From NCBI RefSeq assembly GCF_001038425.2, contig NZ_LDPV02000034.1, positions 146,878 to 210,877 of the forward strand: 64,000 nucleotides of DNA, read 5' to 3'. Under the pieces are notes generated by a model. It made no database searches. It saw nothing but the letters and a program-made list of their open reading frames with translations, and was not told the DNA's origin. How positions within the stretch are numbered: the stretch's first letter is position 1; every line of letters starts with the position of its first letter. This DNA comes from Ornithinibacillus contaminans (GTDB taxonomy: Bacteria > Bacillota > Bacilli > Bacillales > Amphibacillaceae). The translations under genes were made by a program, and so were the position numbers. This document shows, piece by piece, positions 7,573-15,664 of the stretch.

Positions 7573-10224
7573 ATGGTTAAAGAGATAAATGTTTTAGAAG
7601 AAAAAATTACTGTTTGTTTGGATCATGAAGGTTTCGAAAATAAACCAAATAAGGAAGAAGTCGCGAAGATTTCAGGAAGAATAGCAGGGAAGGCTGTTTC
7701 CTTATCCATTCAGGAATTGATGGAAACTATAACTTTGCCAAATGCTAGATCTTTTACACCGGCTATATTTAGCAATGGACAAAGGTCAAATAAAAGTTGG
7801 ATGAGTCAGCAGGTGTTTGCACTCGACATTGATTCAGGATTACGGTTTGAAGAGGCAATCCAACTTGCTACCGTATGGAAAGTGACACCAACCTTTATTT
7901 ATTCAACTTTTAGCCATACAGAAGAGAACCATAAATTCAGAATGGTCTTTGTATTGGACGAGGAGATTACAGATCTACGAGTTAGGAATGTTATTCAAAC
8001 AGCACTAGCAACATTGTTTCCATCGTCTGATAAAAATGCCAATGATGCTGCGAGAATTCTCTTTGGTGGGAAAAAAATTGAATTTGTTAACCAAGGAGTT
8101 TTGAGTGTCCCAAAGATTTTGGATGGAGTGGTACAAAAGGTAAGGTCTGGATCAAATGCAACTAGGGAGATGAAAAAATTCTGTAAACTCTCTGGATTGG
8201 CGTATTATAAGGGGTACCCTCACTATAAGAAGGTTGAAGAGAAAGACCTACCTGATGATGAAGACAACACCTTGTTTATATCTAAGACTAAAAACCGCAC
8301 CAACACTATTAATTACTATAGTACGCGTGCGAAAAATAGTCATTTTTCATATTACTTGGTTTTCTCAAAGGAGTCTTTTCAGGAGGATGAAAGTTATTCA
8401 CCTAAACTAAGTCCTTTTGACGAGCCAGAATTGAAGCAGGTTAGGAACTTTCCTTTTGATAATTTGCAAAAAAGATGCAAACTTTATAGGGAGTCAATTT
8501 CAGGAGAATACTGGCTTTACCATAACGAAATGTTTGGCTTGATGACCAACCTGATAAATGTTGAGGGAGGCAAATCTAAGATAGTTGATATCATTAATTC
8601 CCGGAAGGAATATCTGACCAAAAATGAAGAATGGTCATTAATGATGAACCAAATTAAGAAAATGAATTATGTGCCAACAAGGTGTGATACATACTGTCCA
8701 TTTGCTAACGAGTGTATTCATGCCTCCAATATGATTGAGCAAGGAAAGTTACCAAGAGGTAGCGTGCAAGTATTACAAGAACCACATTTTCAAGAGGTTG
8801 ATGAAGTTTATAAAAGTTTAGAAAAGGTTTTTGGTGACATTCTAAAGAGTGATGAACAGGGTGTATATGTAGTAAAAGCCCCAACTGGAATTGGTAAAAC
8901 AGAAGCCATTGTGAACTTTGCAGAAGAGTATAATTTTAGTATTGCTTTTCCTACACATAAATTGAAAGAAGAGGTTTCCAAGCGCTTAAAAGACAAAAAT
9001 ATTAAGCATATAAAAGTTCCAGAATTACCTTTACTTGAGGAACCATTTTCGGAAAAAATTGAACATCTTTACAATATTGGTGCATACAGGACAGTAAATA
9101 AATATTTAAGACAGATTTCCAATGAAAATGAGGATGTATCTGATTTTCTACAAGACTTGGAAAAAGTGAAATGCTCCAAAAATGAATTGCTGCTTACCAC
9201 ACATCAACGAGCGATTTTTACAAATGATGATTCAAATTCAATTATTATATTCGATGAGGATCCAATTCCCAATCTTTTTCCAATATCTCAAATGAAGGTA
9301 TCCGATTTAGTATTTGCATTTACAAAATTGCAAGATAACGAAGTGAACAAAGATGTTATTACAACTTTGCAAAACATGATAATGAGTGCCCCGTTGGATA
9401 TTGTTCAAGAAAGGTCATCTTTTTTGCTACCATCTGTAAAAGACTTAGAACAGACAATTGTGGAGGAAACCACCATAAGTTCAAATGTATTAGGCTTTTT
9501 AAATTGTGATTATTTTCTTAGGAAAAGAATTCACAATGTTGACTACATATATTTTATTCAAAGGAATCAACTACCACAGAGTAAAAAGACTATCATTCTG
9601 AGCGCCACTATAAATGAAAGTATATCTAAATTGGTATTCGGTAATAAAGTAACATTTATTGATTTAGGCCTTGTCAAGCCAGCAGGGAGTATCCTGCAGG
9701 TAACATCTAAGAGTTTTAGTAGATTTACAATTAAAGAAAATCAACTAGAAATGAAGTGTCTAGCAGAAAACCTTATGAAACTTTATAACCCTGATAGTGA
9801 AATTATTACATATAAAGATTTCTACCATAATGGAAAAAAGGAAGAAATATATTTTGGTAACACAGAGGGAATTGATGACTTAAAAGGGGAGAATATTACT
9901 GTGATTGGAACTCCTCATCTTAATCCGATTGCATATCTATTAATAAGTGTGGCTCTGGGGTACCGCATGGGTCTAGAGGAAAGTAGAATGGAATATATCC
10001 CAATAGAAAGGAATGGGCTGCGGTATTACTTTACTACATACAGTAATGATTCTCTGTTAAAGGAAGTACAATTCTATTTAGTTGAAAGTCAGTTATTGCA
10101 GGCGATTGGAAGAGCAAGGGTCAATAGGTTCCCAGCCAAAGTACTTATTCTTAGTAATTTACCAGTTGTAGGAGCCGAGTACATATCATTTTCGCAAAAG
10201 GAATTAATGGAACTAATGAAATAA
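7573..10224 (+). CDS. Primase-helicase fusion, probable replication protein of the island
   Basis: This 883-residue protein starts at the ATG 7 bases after AGGAGG; an earlier ATG at 7528 lacks a ribosome site. Residues 80-170 look like an archaeo-eukaryotic-type primase core: ALDID (D85, D87), STFSHT (111-116), KFRMVF and DAARILFGG. A cysteine cluster CDTYCPFANEC near 374-384 may bind zinc or an iron-sulphur cluster. A superfamily 2 helicase follows: Walker A APTGIGKTEA near 436, DEDP near 561, SAT near 677, and QAIGRAR near 843. Such fusions prime and unwind DNA for plasmids, phages or integrative elements. It lies just before an iteron-like array, which supports a role in replicating the element. 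Confidence 0.75.
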   Translation: MVKEINVLEEKITVCLDHEGFENKPNKEEVAKISGRIAGKAVSLSIQELMETITLPNARSFTPAIFSNGQRSNKSWMSQQVFALDIDSGLRFEEAIQLATVWKVTPTFIYSTFSHTEENHKFRMVFVLDEEITDLRVRNVIQTALATLFPSSDKNANDAARILFGGKKIEFVNQGVLSVPKILDGVVQKVRSGSNATREMKKFCKLSGLAYYKGYPHYKKVEEKDLPDDEDNTLFISKTKNRTNTINYYSTRAKNSHFSYYLVFSKESFQEDESYSPKLSPFDEPELKQVRNFPFDNLQKRCKLYRESISGEYWLYHNEMFGLMTNLINVEGGKSKIVDIINSRKEYLTKNEEWSLMMNQIKKMNYVPTRCDTYCPFANECIHASNMIEQGKLPRGSVQVLQEPHFQEVDEVYKSLEKVFGDILKSDEQGVYVVKAPTGIGKTEAIVNFAEEYNFSIAFPTHKLKEEVSKRLKDKNIKHIKVPELPLLEEPFSEKIEHLYNIGAYRTVNKYLRQISNENEDVSDFLQDLEKVKCSKNELLLTTHQRAIFTNDDSNSIIIFDEDPIPNLFPISQMKVSDLVFAFTKLQDNEVNKDVITTLQNMIMSAPLDIVQERSSFLLPSVKDLEQTIVEETTISSNVLGFLNCDYFLRKRIHNVDYIYFIQRNQLPQSKKTIILSATINESISKLVFGNKVTFIDLGLVKPAGSILQVTSKSFSRFTIKENQLEMKCLAENLMKLYNPDSEIITYKDFYHNGKKEEIYFGNTEGIDDLKGENITVIGTPHLNPIAYLLISVALGYRMGLEESRMEYIPIERNGLRYYFTTYSNDSLLKEVQFYLVESQLLQAIGRARVNRFPAKVLILSNLPVVGAEYISFSQKELMELMK

Positions 10225-10237
10225 GGAAAGTAAATGA

Positions 10238-10266
10238 AGTCAGCTTATCATAGGCTGGCTATTTTA
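10238..10266 (+). terminator. Terminator after the primase-helicase
   Basis: AGTCAGC and GGCTGGCT can form a 7-bp stem with one G-U pair, followed by ATTTTAAT. It is moderately strong and well placed 13 bases after the stop codon. Confidence 0.6.
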
Positions 10267-10294
10267 ATGATTATAAAAGGTTTATTTTCATTAT

Positions 10295-10416
10295 AACTAT
10301 TAGTGATTTTTATAATCATTAAAACAGTTAGTAACCCTTATAACTATTTAAATCCATTATAATGATATTAACTGTTAGTAATGTTTAAAATGGTTATTAA
10401 CGGTTACTAATCGTTC
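10295..10416. repeat. Iteron-like direct repeats, candidate origin or operator array
   Basis: There are four 18-base copies on the same strand: AACTATTAGTGATTTTTA (10295), AACAGTTAGTAACCCTTA (10323), AACTGTTAGTAATGTTTA (10370) and AACGGTTACTAATCGTTC (10399). A weaker fifth copy is at 10342. Spacings are 28, 47 and 29 bases, or 28, 19, 28 and 29 counting the weak copy. The region is very AT-rich and directly follows the primase-helicase gene, as iterons do near replication origins. It could instead be a repressor-binding array for the next gene. Confidence 0.6.
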
Positions 10417-10850
10417 ATTTATTTCATTTTTTTCAGGTTCAATCATTTTTTTCACTTAATTTCGTATCATGGAAATAGTTTTTACTATCATCTCAGATAT
10501 TAAAAAAAAGAAGAAATTACAAGATACCCGAAAAAAATCAACATTTATTTTTAAATGGCTCAAACAGTCCCAAAACAGGAAATATGGCATATTTTGAGCC
10601 TTTTAGAGAAGAGCCTGTTGATGACAATTTATTGATGGTTAAAGGTGCTACTTCTACAGTATGATGTCGCAGATTAAACGATATAAACACCATAAAATAA
10701 AAGAAATTATGATTAATAGTTAGCAGGACGAAAAACAAATAAGGAAACAGTGTTGAACTATGTAATTTTCAATCATTTTTAATATATTATTCTTCGATTT
10801 ATTGGTTAAATAGAGTTATAGTTTTAGTTAAGATGACGAGGAGGGTTACC
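10417..10850. other. AT-rich gap with an inverted repeat
   Basis: No convincing gene is present. TCATTTTTTTCA occurs twice near 10424-10455. A perfect 8-bp inverted repeat, GGCTCAAA (10557-10564) and TTTGAGCC (10593-10600), is followed by TTTT and could be a terminator, part of a small RNA, or an origin structure. The upstream end of the next gene carries a strong ribosome site, GAGGAGGG, at 10838-10845. Confidence 0.4.
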
Positions 10851-13800
10851 ATGAAAACACCATACGATTTCTACAAAAATCTATATCCTGAGCAATTTTC
10901 TGATTCAAAGAGCATAACCAAAATTGATTTGAATAAGGAAATGTTTGATTACTATTTGGAAACTTTGACAAGTAGAAGTCAAGAAAAGGAATTTGAAAAC
11001 TTTTGTAGAAAAATAGCGGAAAAAGAGATTTGTCCAAATCTAATCATTCAAACAGGTCCTACTGGTGGAGGAGACAGTAAAGTAGATACTGAAACCTATC
11101 CGGTTTCGGATGACATTGCCTTATCTTGGTACAGCGGGGTTGGACGAGAGGCCTCTAAAGAAAGATGGGCTTTTGCCATTAGTGCAAAGAAAGATTGGAG
11201 AAGTAAGGTAAAATCTGATGTTAAGAAAATTGTAGAAACAGGAAGGGGTTATAGTGTTATTTACTTTATGAGTAACCAGTTTATTTCTGATAAAAAAAGA
11301 GCAGTTACTGAGGATGAGTTAAGGGAAAAATATGAAGTTAATATCAGAATACTTGATAAAATGTGGTTACTCGAAAAAGTATTTAGTGGTAAGTACGAAA
11401 AAATTGCAGTTGAGAGTTTTAATATCTCAGATAGATTTAGAGAAACTGATGAAGTAGGGAGTAGGGATTATGCGAAAAGAAGGAGACTAGATGAAGTTGA
11501 AGAACAGATAAAAGAAGATATTGAAAATGGAAATTATCACATACTTTCAGAAAAGGCTCTGGAGGCTGCGATAATTAGCAGAGAATTGGAACTTCCAAAT
11601 ATAGAAACATCTGGGCGATTTGAAAGAGCACAGAATATAACTAATAAGTATGGTACACATGTACAGAAAAAAGAATGTTTTTATCAATGGGCGTGGACTA
11701 TGTATTGGTGGTACATGGACTTTGATGATTTTTACTTGAGATATTGTAATTTTGAATCTCTAGTTGTTGGAGGTTCTAATGTTTTTGACCTAGAAAGATT
11801 AACCAATCTTTGGATGAATTTATTCTCAATTGCGAAAGATGGGAAATATAATTTTAATTTTGAAGAACATACTACAGTCCTACAGAAAGAATATCAAAGA
11901 ATTATATCAGATGTTACTAGACCCAATGCAGCAATACAAGCAAAGGCAAATTACATAAATGTTAAATTATTTATGGGTGGAGATATAGATCAAATAGTAG
12001 ATGAATTTATTGAAGTTCTAGAAAGAGGGAAAGAATCATTAGATTTCAATTTCCTAACTATAAAGAGAATAGTTACGGAACTCCCTATATATCAAGAAGC
12101 GAAAAATTATGATACACTTTTTGAACATCTAGTTTCAATAAGTGTCAAAAGAAAATCAGAAATTGAAGCAGCAAGGTTGTTAATAATCCGAAGTGAACAA
12201 CTAATGAAAGATAAACCATACACTGCTATTCGTTATTTGGGAAGAGCGATAGTGAAAATAGTTAAGGACGAAAGCAAAAAAGAATTAACACGGGCTTTAT
12301 TATTAATGGGACAATTGTTTGAGAGTGTAGATTTAAATTGGGCAGCGCGTGGTTATTATTTAAATGCATTTCACCTTTCTATTAATGAGTATTTTAACTT
12401 GGGTCAAGTGAATCCGGCACTAATTGGAAGTCTAAATAGCATTAAGTTTATAGAGTTGAAATTAGGAAGATTAATTCACTCAACTGAGTTTTACAAGTTA
12501 GAACAAATTGCAATTAACCTGTACTTATCAAATAATCCAGAAAGTGAATTAAAAGACATTGTAGAACAAGAATACAATTATGATTTTATTTTGGGTATAC
12601 AAATATTTAGGACAGATTTTAATGATTTAAATAAACTTTCATATTTTCCGAATTATTTAGAGGAGTGGGGATTAGAATTTTCATCTATAGCTATAAAATA
12701 TTGTCTAGGGCATGTAGATGAAGAATTTAGTAATTCTTTCGATAATAATACGGAAGCGATGGAAGATTTTATAACTAAGTGGTACAATCAACCGGCCAGA
12801 TTACAATTGGTGGGACAACCTTGGTATGGTACCCAAAATAGTTATTGGTTAAGCAGTAAGATAATCGGCTGTAAAATAAATATTATCTCTGATATTCAAT
12901 TTCCGTGTATTGAAGTTGGTGAGAGTTTACTAGGATCTATAGAAGGTTTTCTCTCCACAGGAACAGTGGATAAAATACATTCATTTATTCCAGAAATCAA
13001 AATAAACATTAAGTTTATCGAACAGGATGAGTTTACATTAGAAATAAATAAGGATAAAGATAGTATTAAGCCAGAATTTTTCATAACTTGTTCAAGTTAT
13101 CCGGAAGTAAATACGCCTGAAGTTCAGGTGAAAGTAAAAGAATTTATTAAGGATGTAACAATTCAATTAATGGTTGAATTGGTTAATCTTAATTCATTTG
13201 ATAATGCAGTTAAGGAAATGCTTGAGCAAGATAGTGCCTTAGACAGAGCAATCAATTTTACAGGTAGTTCATCAATAGTATTTGAATATTTTAGTAAAAA
13301 AACACCTACGGTCACTAGTGTAGTTGAAAAGAATGACTCGGAATTTGCATTAGAAAGAAAGCAACCTATATATATAGTAGATACTCTTATAAATGAAGAA
13401 AAAGAAGAGAATAACGATTCAATGGATGTTAAATATGAGAAACCATCTGAAGAAGAATTTAACATAGAAAATACTAAACAGTCCGATATAGAAACTTTAG
13501 ATATTATCAATATACCTTTATGGGATAAGTCCAAATGGAAGGGTGTTTACTTTACTGGAGAATCTACGCCTTTACCGGTGTTTTCACCAATGTTTTCTTA
13601 TGGTAAAGCTGGTAAAGAAATATTTAGAGAATGGATTGAGAAAGTAGGAAATATTGATACAGAGAACAATATTAGGGTTGGCATAGTAAAAGGGGTGAAT
13701 AGAAATAAGCCTTATGATTATAGGGTTGTATTTACCGCTAATGAAAATATAATAAGAAAGAATAATATTACGTCTAATAATTTAATAATGAGTCCAGCAC

Positions 13801-14099
13801 GTATTATAACAATGGAACCTAGTAATCATGTCAATCTAAATATGTTTATTGAAGCATATAAAAAAGTTGGGAAGTATATCATGTTTCCTAGTTCGATTAA
13901 TGAAAATAAAACTTTATCTATGAATAAGGAATTAAATATTTTAAAGAACGAAATTGAAATAAAAAATGCGTGGGAGATAGATGAGGAAAGTTATCTTTCT
14001 CTAGCAATATTACCTACCGATGAACCTGTAATTCCAGCGGTTGTAAAAGATGCACCAGTATTAAAGGTTATTGACAGAATAAAAGGGTTTCAAAGGTAA
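10851..14099 (+). CDS. Large protein with PD-(D/E)XK-like nuclease N-terminus and helical repeats, possible defence effector
   Basis: This 1082-residue protein starts at the ATG 6 bases after AGGAGG; the ATG at 10833 overlaps that site's upstream side and is rejected. Residues 46-120 resemble a restriction-endonuclease fold: helix EKEFENFCRKIAE, then TGPTGGGDSKVDTE (D75, D79), then AFAISAKKDW with a possible SxK active site (S111, K113). The middle (about 400-560) is alpha-helical and TPR-like. A charged linker near 850-890 precedes a C-terminal domain (WKGVYFTGE, FSYGKAGKEIFREWI). No ATPase motif is seen. Large nuclease-repeat proteins of this build often act in anti-phage defence, but no named system is recognised. 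The neighbouring Abi_C gene fits that idea. Confidence 0.6.
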   Translation: MKTPYDFYKNLYPEQFSDSKSITKIDLNKEMFDYYLETLTSRSQEKEFENFCRKIAEKEICPNLIIQTGPTGGGDSKVDTETYPVSDDIALSWYSGVGREASKERWAFAISAKKDWRSKVKSDVKKIVETGRGYSVIYFMSNQFISDKKRAVTEDELREKYEVNIRILDKMWLLEKVFSGKYEKIAVESFNISDRFRETDEVGSRDYAKRRRLDEVEEQIKEDIENGNYHILSEKALEAAIISRELELPNIETSGRFERAQNITNKYGTHVQKKECFYQWAWTMYWWYMDFDDFYLRYCNFESLVVGGSNVFDLERLTNLWMNLFSIAKDGKYNFNFEEHTTVLQKEYQRIISDVTRPNAAIQAKANYINVKLFMGGDIDQIVDEFIEVLERGKESLDFNFLTIKRIVTELPIYQEAKNYDTLFEHLVSISVKRKSEIEAARLLIIRSEQLMKDKPYTAIRYLGRAIVKIVKDESKKELTRALLLMGQLFESVDLNWAARGYYLNAFHLSINEYFNLGQVNPALIGSLNSIKFIELKLGRLIHSTEFYKLEQIAINLYLSNNPESELKDIVEQEYNYDFILGIQIFRTDFNDLNKLSYFPNYLEEWGLEFSSIAIKYCLGHVDEEFSNSFDNNTEAMEDFITKWYNQPARLQLVGQPWYGTQNSYWLSSKIIGCKINIISDIQFPCIEVGESLLGSIEGFLSTGTVDKIHSFIPEIKINIKFIEQDEFTLEINKDKDSIKPEFFITCSSYPEVNTPEVQVKVKEFIKDVTIQLMVELVNLNSFDNAVKEMLEQDSALDRAINFTGSSSIVFEYFSKKTPTVTSVVEKNDSEFALERKQPIYIVDTLINEEKEENNDSMDVKYEKPSEEEFNIENTKQSDIETLDIINIPLWDKSKWKGVYFTGESTPLPVFSPMFSYGKAGKEIFREWIEKVGNIDTENNIRVGIVKGVNRNKPYDYRVVFTANENIIRKNNITSNNLIMSPARIITMEPSNHVNLNMFIEAYKKVGKYIMFPSSINENKTLSMNKELNILKNEIEIKNAWEIDEESYLSLAILPTDEPVIPAVVKDAPVLKVIDRIKGFQR

Positions 14100-14288
14100 T
14101 CTTAATGATTTATGTCTGAATAATATGAAAAGGGTAGTTGCTTGAAATTTATTTACGTTTAATAATTTGTTTGAATACTAGCAAGTACCTTCAAAATCTT
14201 TTGTTACTATGGTTATGGTTTATAACAAAACGTTAAATGAAAAAATGCATGCCATAATATTCAATAATTAGAACATGGAGGGTTTATC

Positions 14289-15125
14289 ATGCAAGGAGCT
14301 TCTTTAACGGATGAAATTGCTATATCACTTTCACAATTAATTGACGATTCGCAAGCAACAAATAGAAGAGACCCAAGTCATTCAGATCTGGATTTCATAG
14401 TACAAAAGGCAGAACTTTGGGATGTAGATCCTAAGAATCAAGGTCGGAATGTTGGAAAAGCTAAAAGGATTAGAGCCATTCTTTATTGGTCATTAGAGAA
14501 CGATATAAAAAAAGGAGAGAAACTTGTAAAAAGTGTTATCTCAGTAGTGAAGGCTTCGGGAGGATTTAGAGAAAATTCCATAAATTATACTGGACGTGAG
14601 CAGATAGAAAATTTGATGCAGGCTTTTAAATCTACTGGTTACATTTTGACGATAGATGGAGAGATTCAACCAGTAATTTTGGACAACCTTTCTGAAAAAG
14701 AAATGAGTGAGGCCCTGCATACCTATATTCGTCGTGCTAAACAAGGTATTGAAGATGCAGCCTTAGTAGCTGGAACAGGGAAAGACTTAATGGAAGCAGT
14801 AGCCGCCTATATAATCCTCAAAAAGATGGGAAGTTACCCGACGCAAGCCAACTTTCCTACCTTGCTTGGACAAGCGTTTATGATGGTTGGGTCGGCTACC
14901 CCACATGACAAAATAGACAGTAATTTACCTGAACCAGCCATAAAAAGATTTGAAAGAGCCTTATATGAACTTGCATGTTCAATAAATAAATTGAGAAACA
15001 AAGAAGGAACAGGACATGGTAGGCCATTCTTATCAATCCTAACTAAGGAAGAGGCACTTTCTGCTATAGAAAGTATTGGTTTGGTAGCGGAATATCTTTT
15101 AAATAAATTGGAGTTAAATAGTTAA
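14289..15125 (+). CDS. Abortive-infection C-terminal (Abi_C) domain protein
   Basis: This 278-residue soluble protein begins MQGASLTDEIA after ACATGGAGGG. The C-terminal half (about 130-275) has the Abi_C pattern: a helix around ALHTYIRRAKQGIEDAALVA, then LRNKEGTGHGR (236-245) and a final helical segment. RNK.G..HG is the family hallmark and resembles HEPN-like RNases, with the Arg and His as candidate catalytic residues. The N-terminal half is unassigned. It follows the large nuclease-like gene by 189 bases in the same direction, so a two-gene anti-phage module is plausible but inferred. Confidence 0.75.
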   Translation: MQGASLTDEIAISLSQLIDDSQATNRRDPSHSDLDFIVQKAELWDVDPKNQGRNVGKAKRIRAILYWSLENDIKKGEKLVKSVISVVKASGGFRENSINYTGREQIENLMQAFKSTGYILTIDGEIQPVILDNLSEKEMSEALHTYIRRAKQGIEDAALVAGTGKDLMEAVAAYIILKKMGSYPTQANFPTLLGQAFMMVGSATPHDKIDSNLPEPAIKRFERALYELACSINKLRNKEGTGHGRPFLSILTKEEALSAIESIGLVAEYLLNKLELNS

Positions 15126-15216
15126 ATAGTTTTTAGGTATAACCAGTTGTTATCAACTTGCAGAGAGATGGTATTATGTTTCGCACGCAGCGGCAACTCT
15201 AATCAACTTAGTCATA

Positions 15217-15243
15217 ATAAAAAGCGGGTATAATCACCCGCTT
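15217..15243 (-). terminator. Terminator downstream of the orphan T-box
   Basis: On the minus strand AGCGGGT pairs with ACCCGCT around a 6-base loop, followed by TTTTTATT. A short minus-strand open frame ends with a TGA inside the loop. It may be the original terminator of the gene once driven by the T-box. Confidence 0.75.
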
Positions 15244-15320
15244 CTAGTTGTAAATTCTATAACAATATGGTCTAAATTATCTTCTTTAATTAAAAAATTT
15301 TGTGGTTTTATGACACATGC
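15234..15320 (-). pseudogene. Possible 3' remnant of a gene formerly controlled by the T-box
   Basis: Between the T-box core and the terminator, one minus-strand frame reads ACVIKPQNFLIKEDNLDHIV and then IEFTTRSG before a TGA. It has no start codon or ribosome site and begins right at the T-box core, as if an internal deletion removed the gene body. I do not recognise the product. The reading could be chance. Confidence 0.3.
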
Positions 15321-15321
15321 C

Positions 15322-15490
15322 CCGCGGTGCCACCCTAATTATCCTGCTTTAACAGGATCACTTTATTCTTAACTAATTAGCTCCAAAGTCCAATTCCTAT
15401 CTACCATGATGCTTGTTTTCACCAACCACAAGCTCTCTAAAATCAGTGGGCAAACAGTACTACGCCTTTTTCATTGCTTCATATTGAGTT
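15322..15490 (-). promoter_or_regulatory. T-box riboswitch leader (orphan), possibly tryptophan-specific
   Basis: The minus strand contains the near-invariant T-box core AGGGTGGCACCGCGG (15322-15336). Upstream are the usual stem I signatures AGAGAGCTTGTGGTTGGTG, a GGAATTGGACTTTGGAGC segment holding the specifier loop, and the TTTGGAG motif. The specifier reads as TGG (Trp) in the most natural register; TTG (Leu) cannot be excluded. Uncharged tRNA would favour antitermination. No intact aminoacyl-tRNA synthetase, biosynthesis or transport gene lies downstream on this strand: only a short remnant and a terminator remain before the island. Confidence 0.88.
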
Positions 15491-15496
15491 TTTATT

Positions 15497-15525
15497 ATTA
15501 TATATAGTACTTTTGGGAAATGCAA
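15497..15525 (-). promoter_or_regulatory. Promoter of the T-box leader
   Basis: On the minus strand TTGCAT (15520-15525), a 17-base spacer and a perfect TATAAT (15497-15502) lie just upstream of the T-box leader. The leader is therefore probably still transcribed. Confidence 0.75.
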
Positions 15526-15664
15526 GTAGAAAAATTTAAAAACACTCTATAGAATCTACTCGTTATTATTGCTGTTTCCTTCCATTTTAATAATGCCTCA
15601 TCTGAATTTATATAATAACCGAAACACATACTATAAGAAATTCACAAGAAGGGAAGAAATACAT

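Noticed and set aside
10557..10600. GGCTCAAA/TTTGAGCC inverted repeat as a transcription terminator
   Set aside because: The 28-base loop is large and no gene ends nearby, so I left it as an unexplained structure.
10664..10674. ATGTCGCAGAT as another integrase half-site
   Set aside because: It differs at two positions from the arms near 5620 and is isolated, so chance is likely.
10538..10738. 66-residue minus-strand open frame
   Set aside because: It has no ribosome site, low-complexity hydrophobic content and lies across an inverted repeat.
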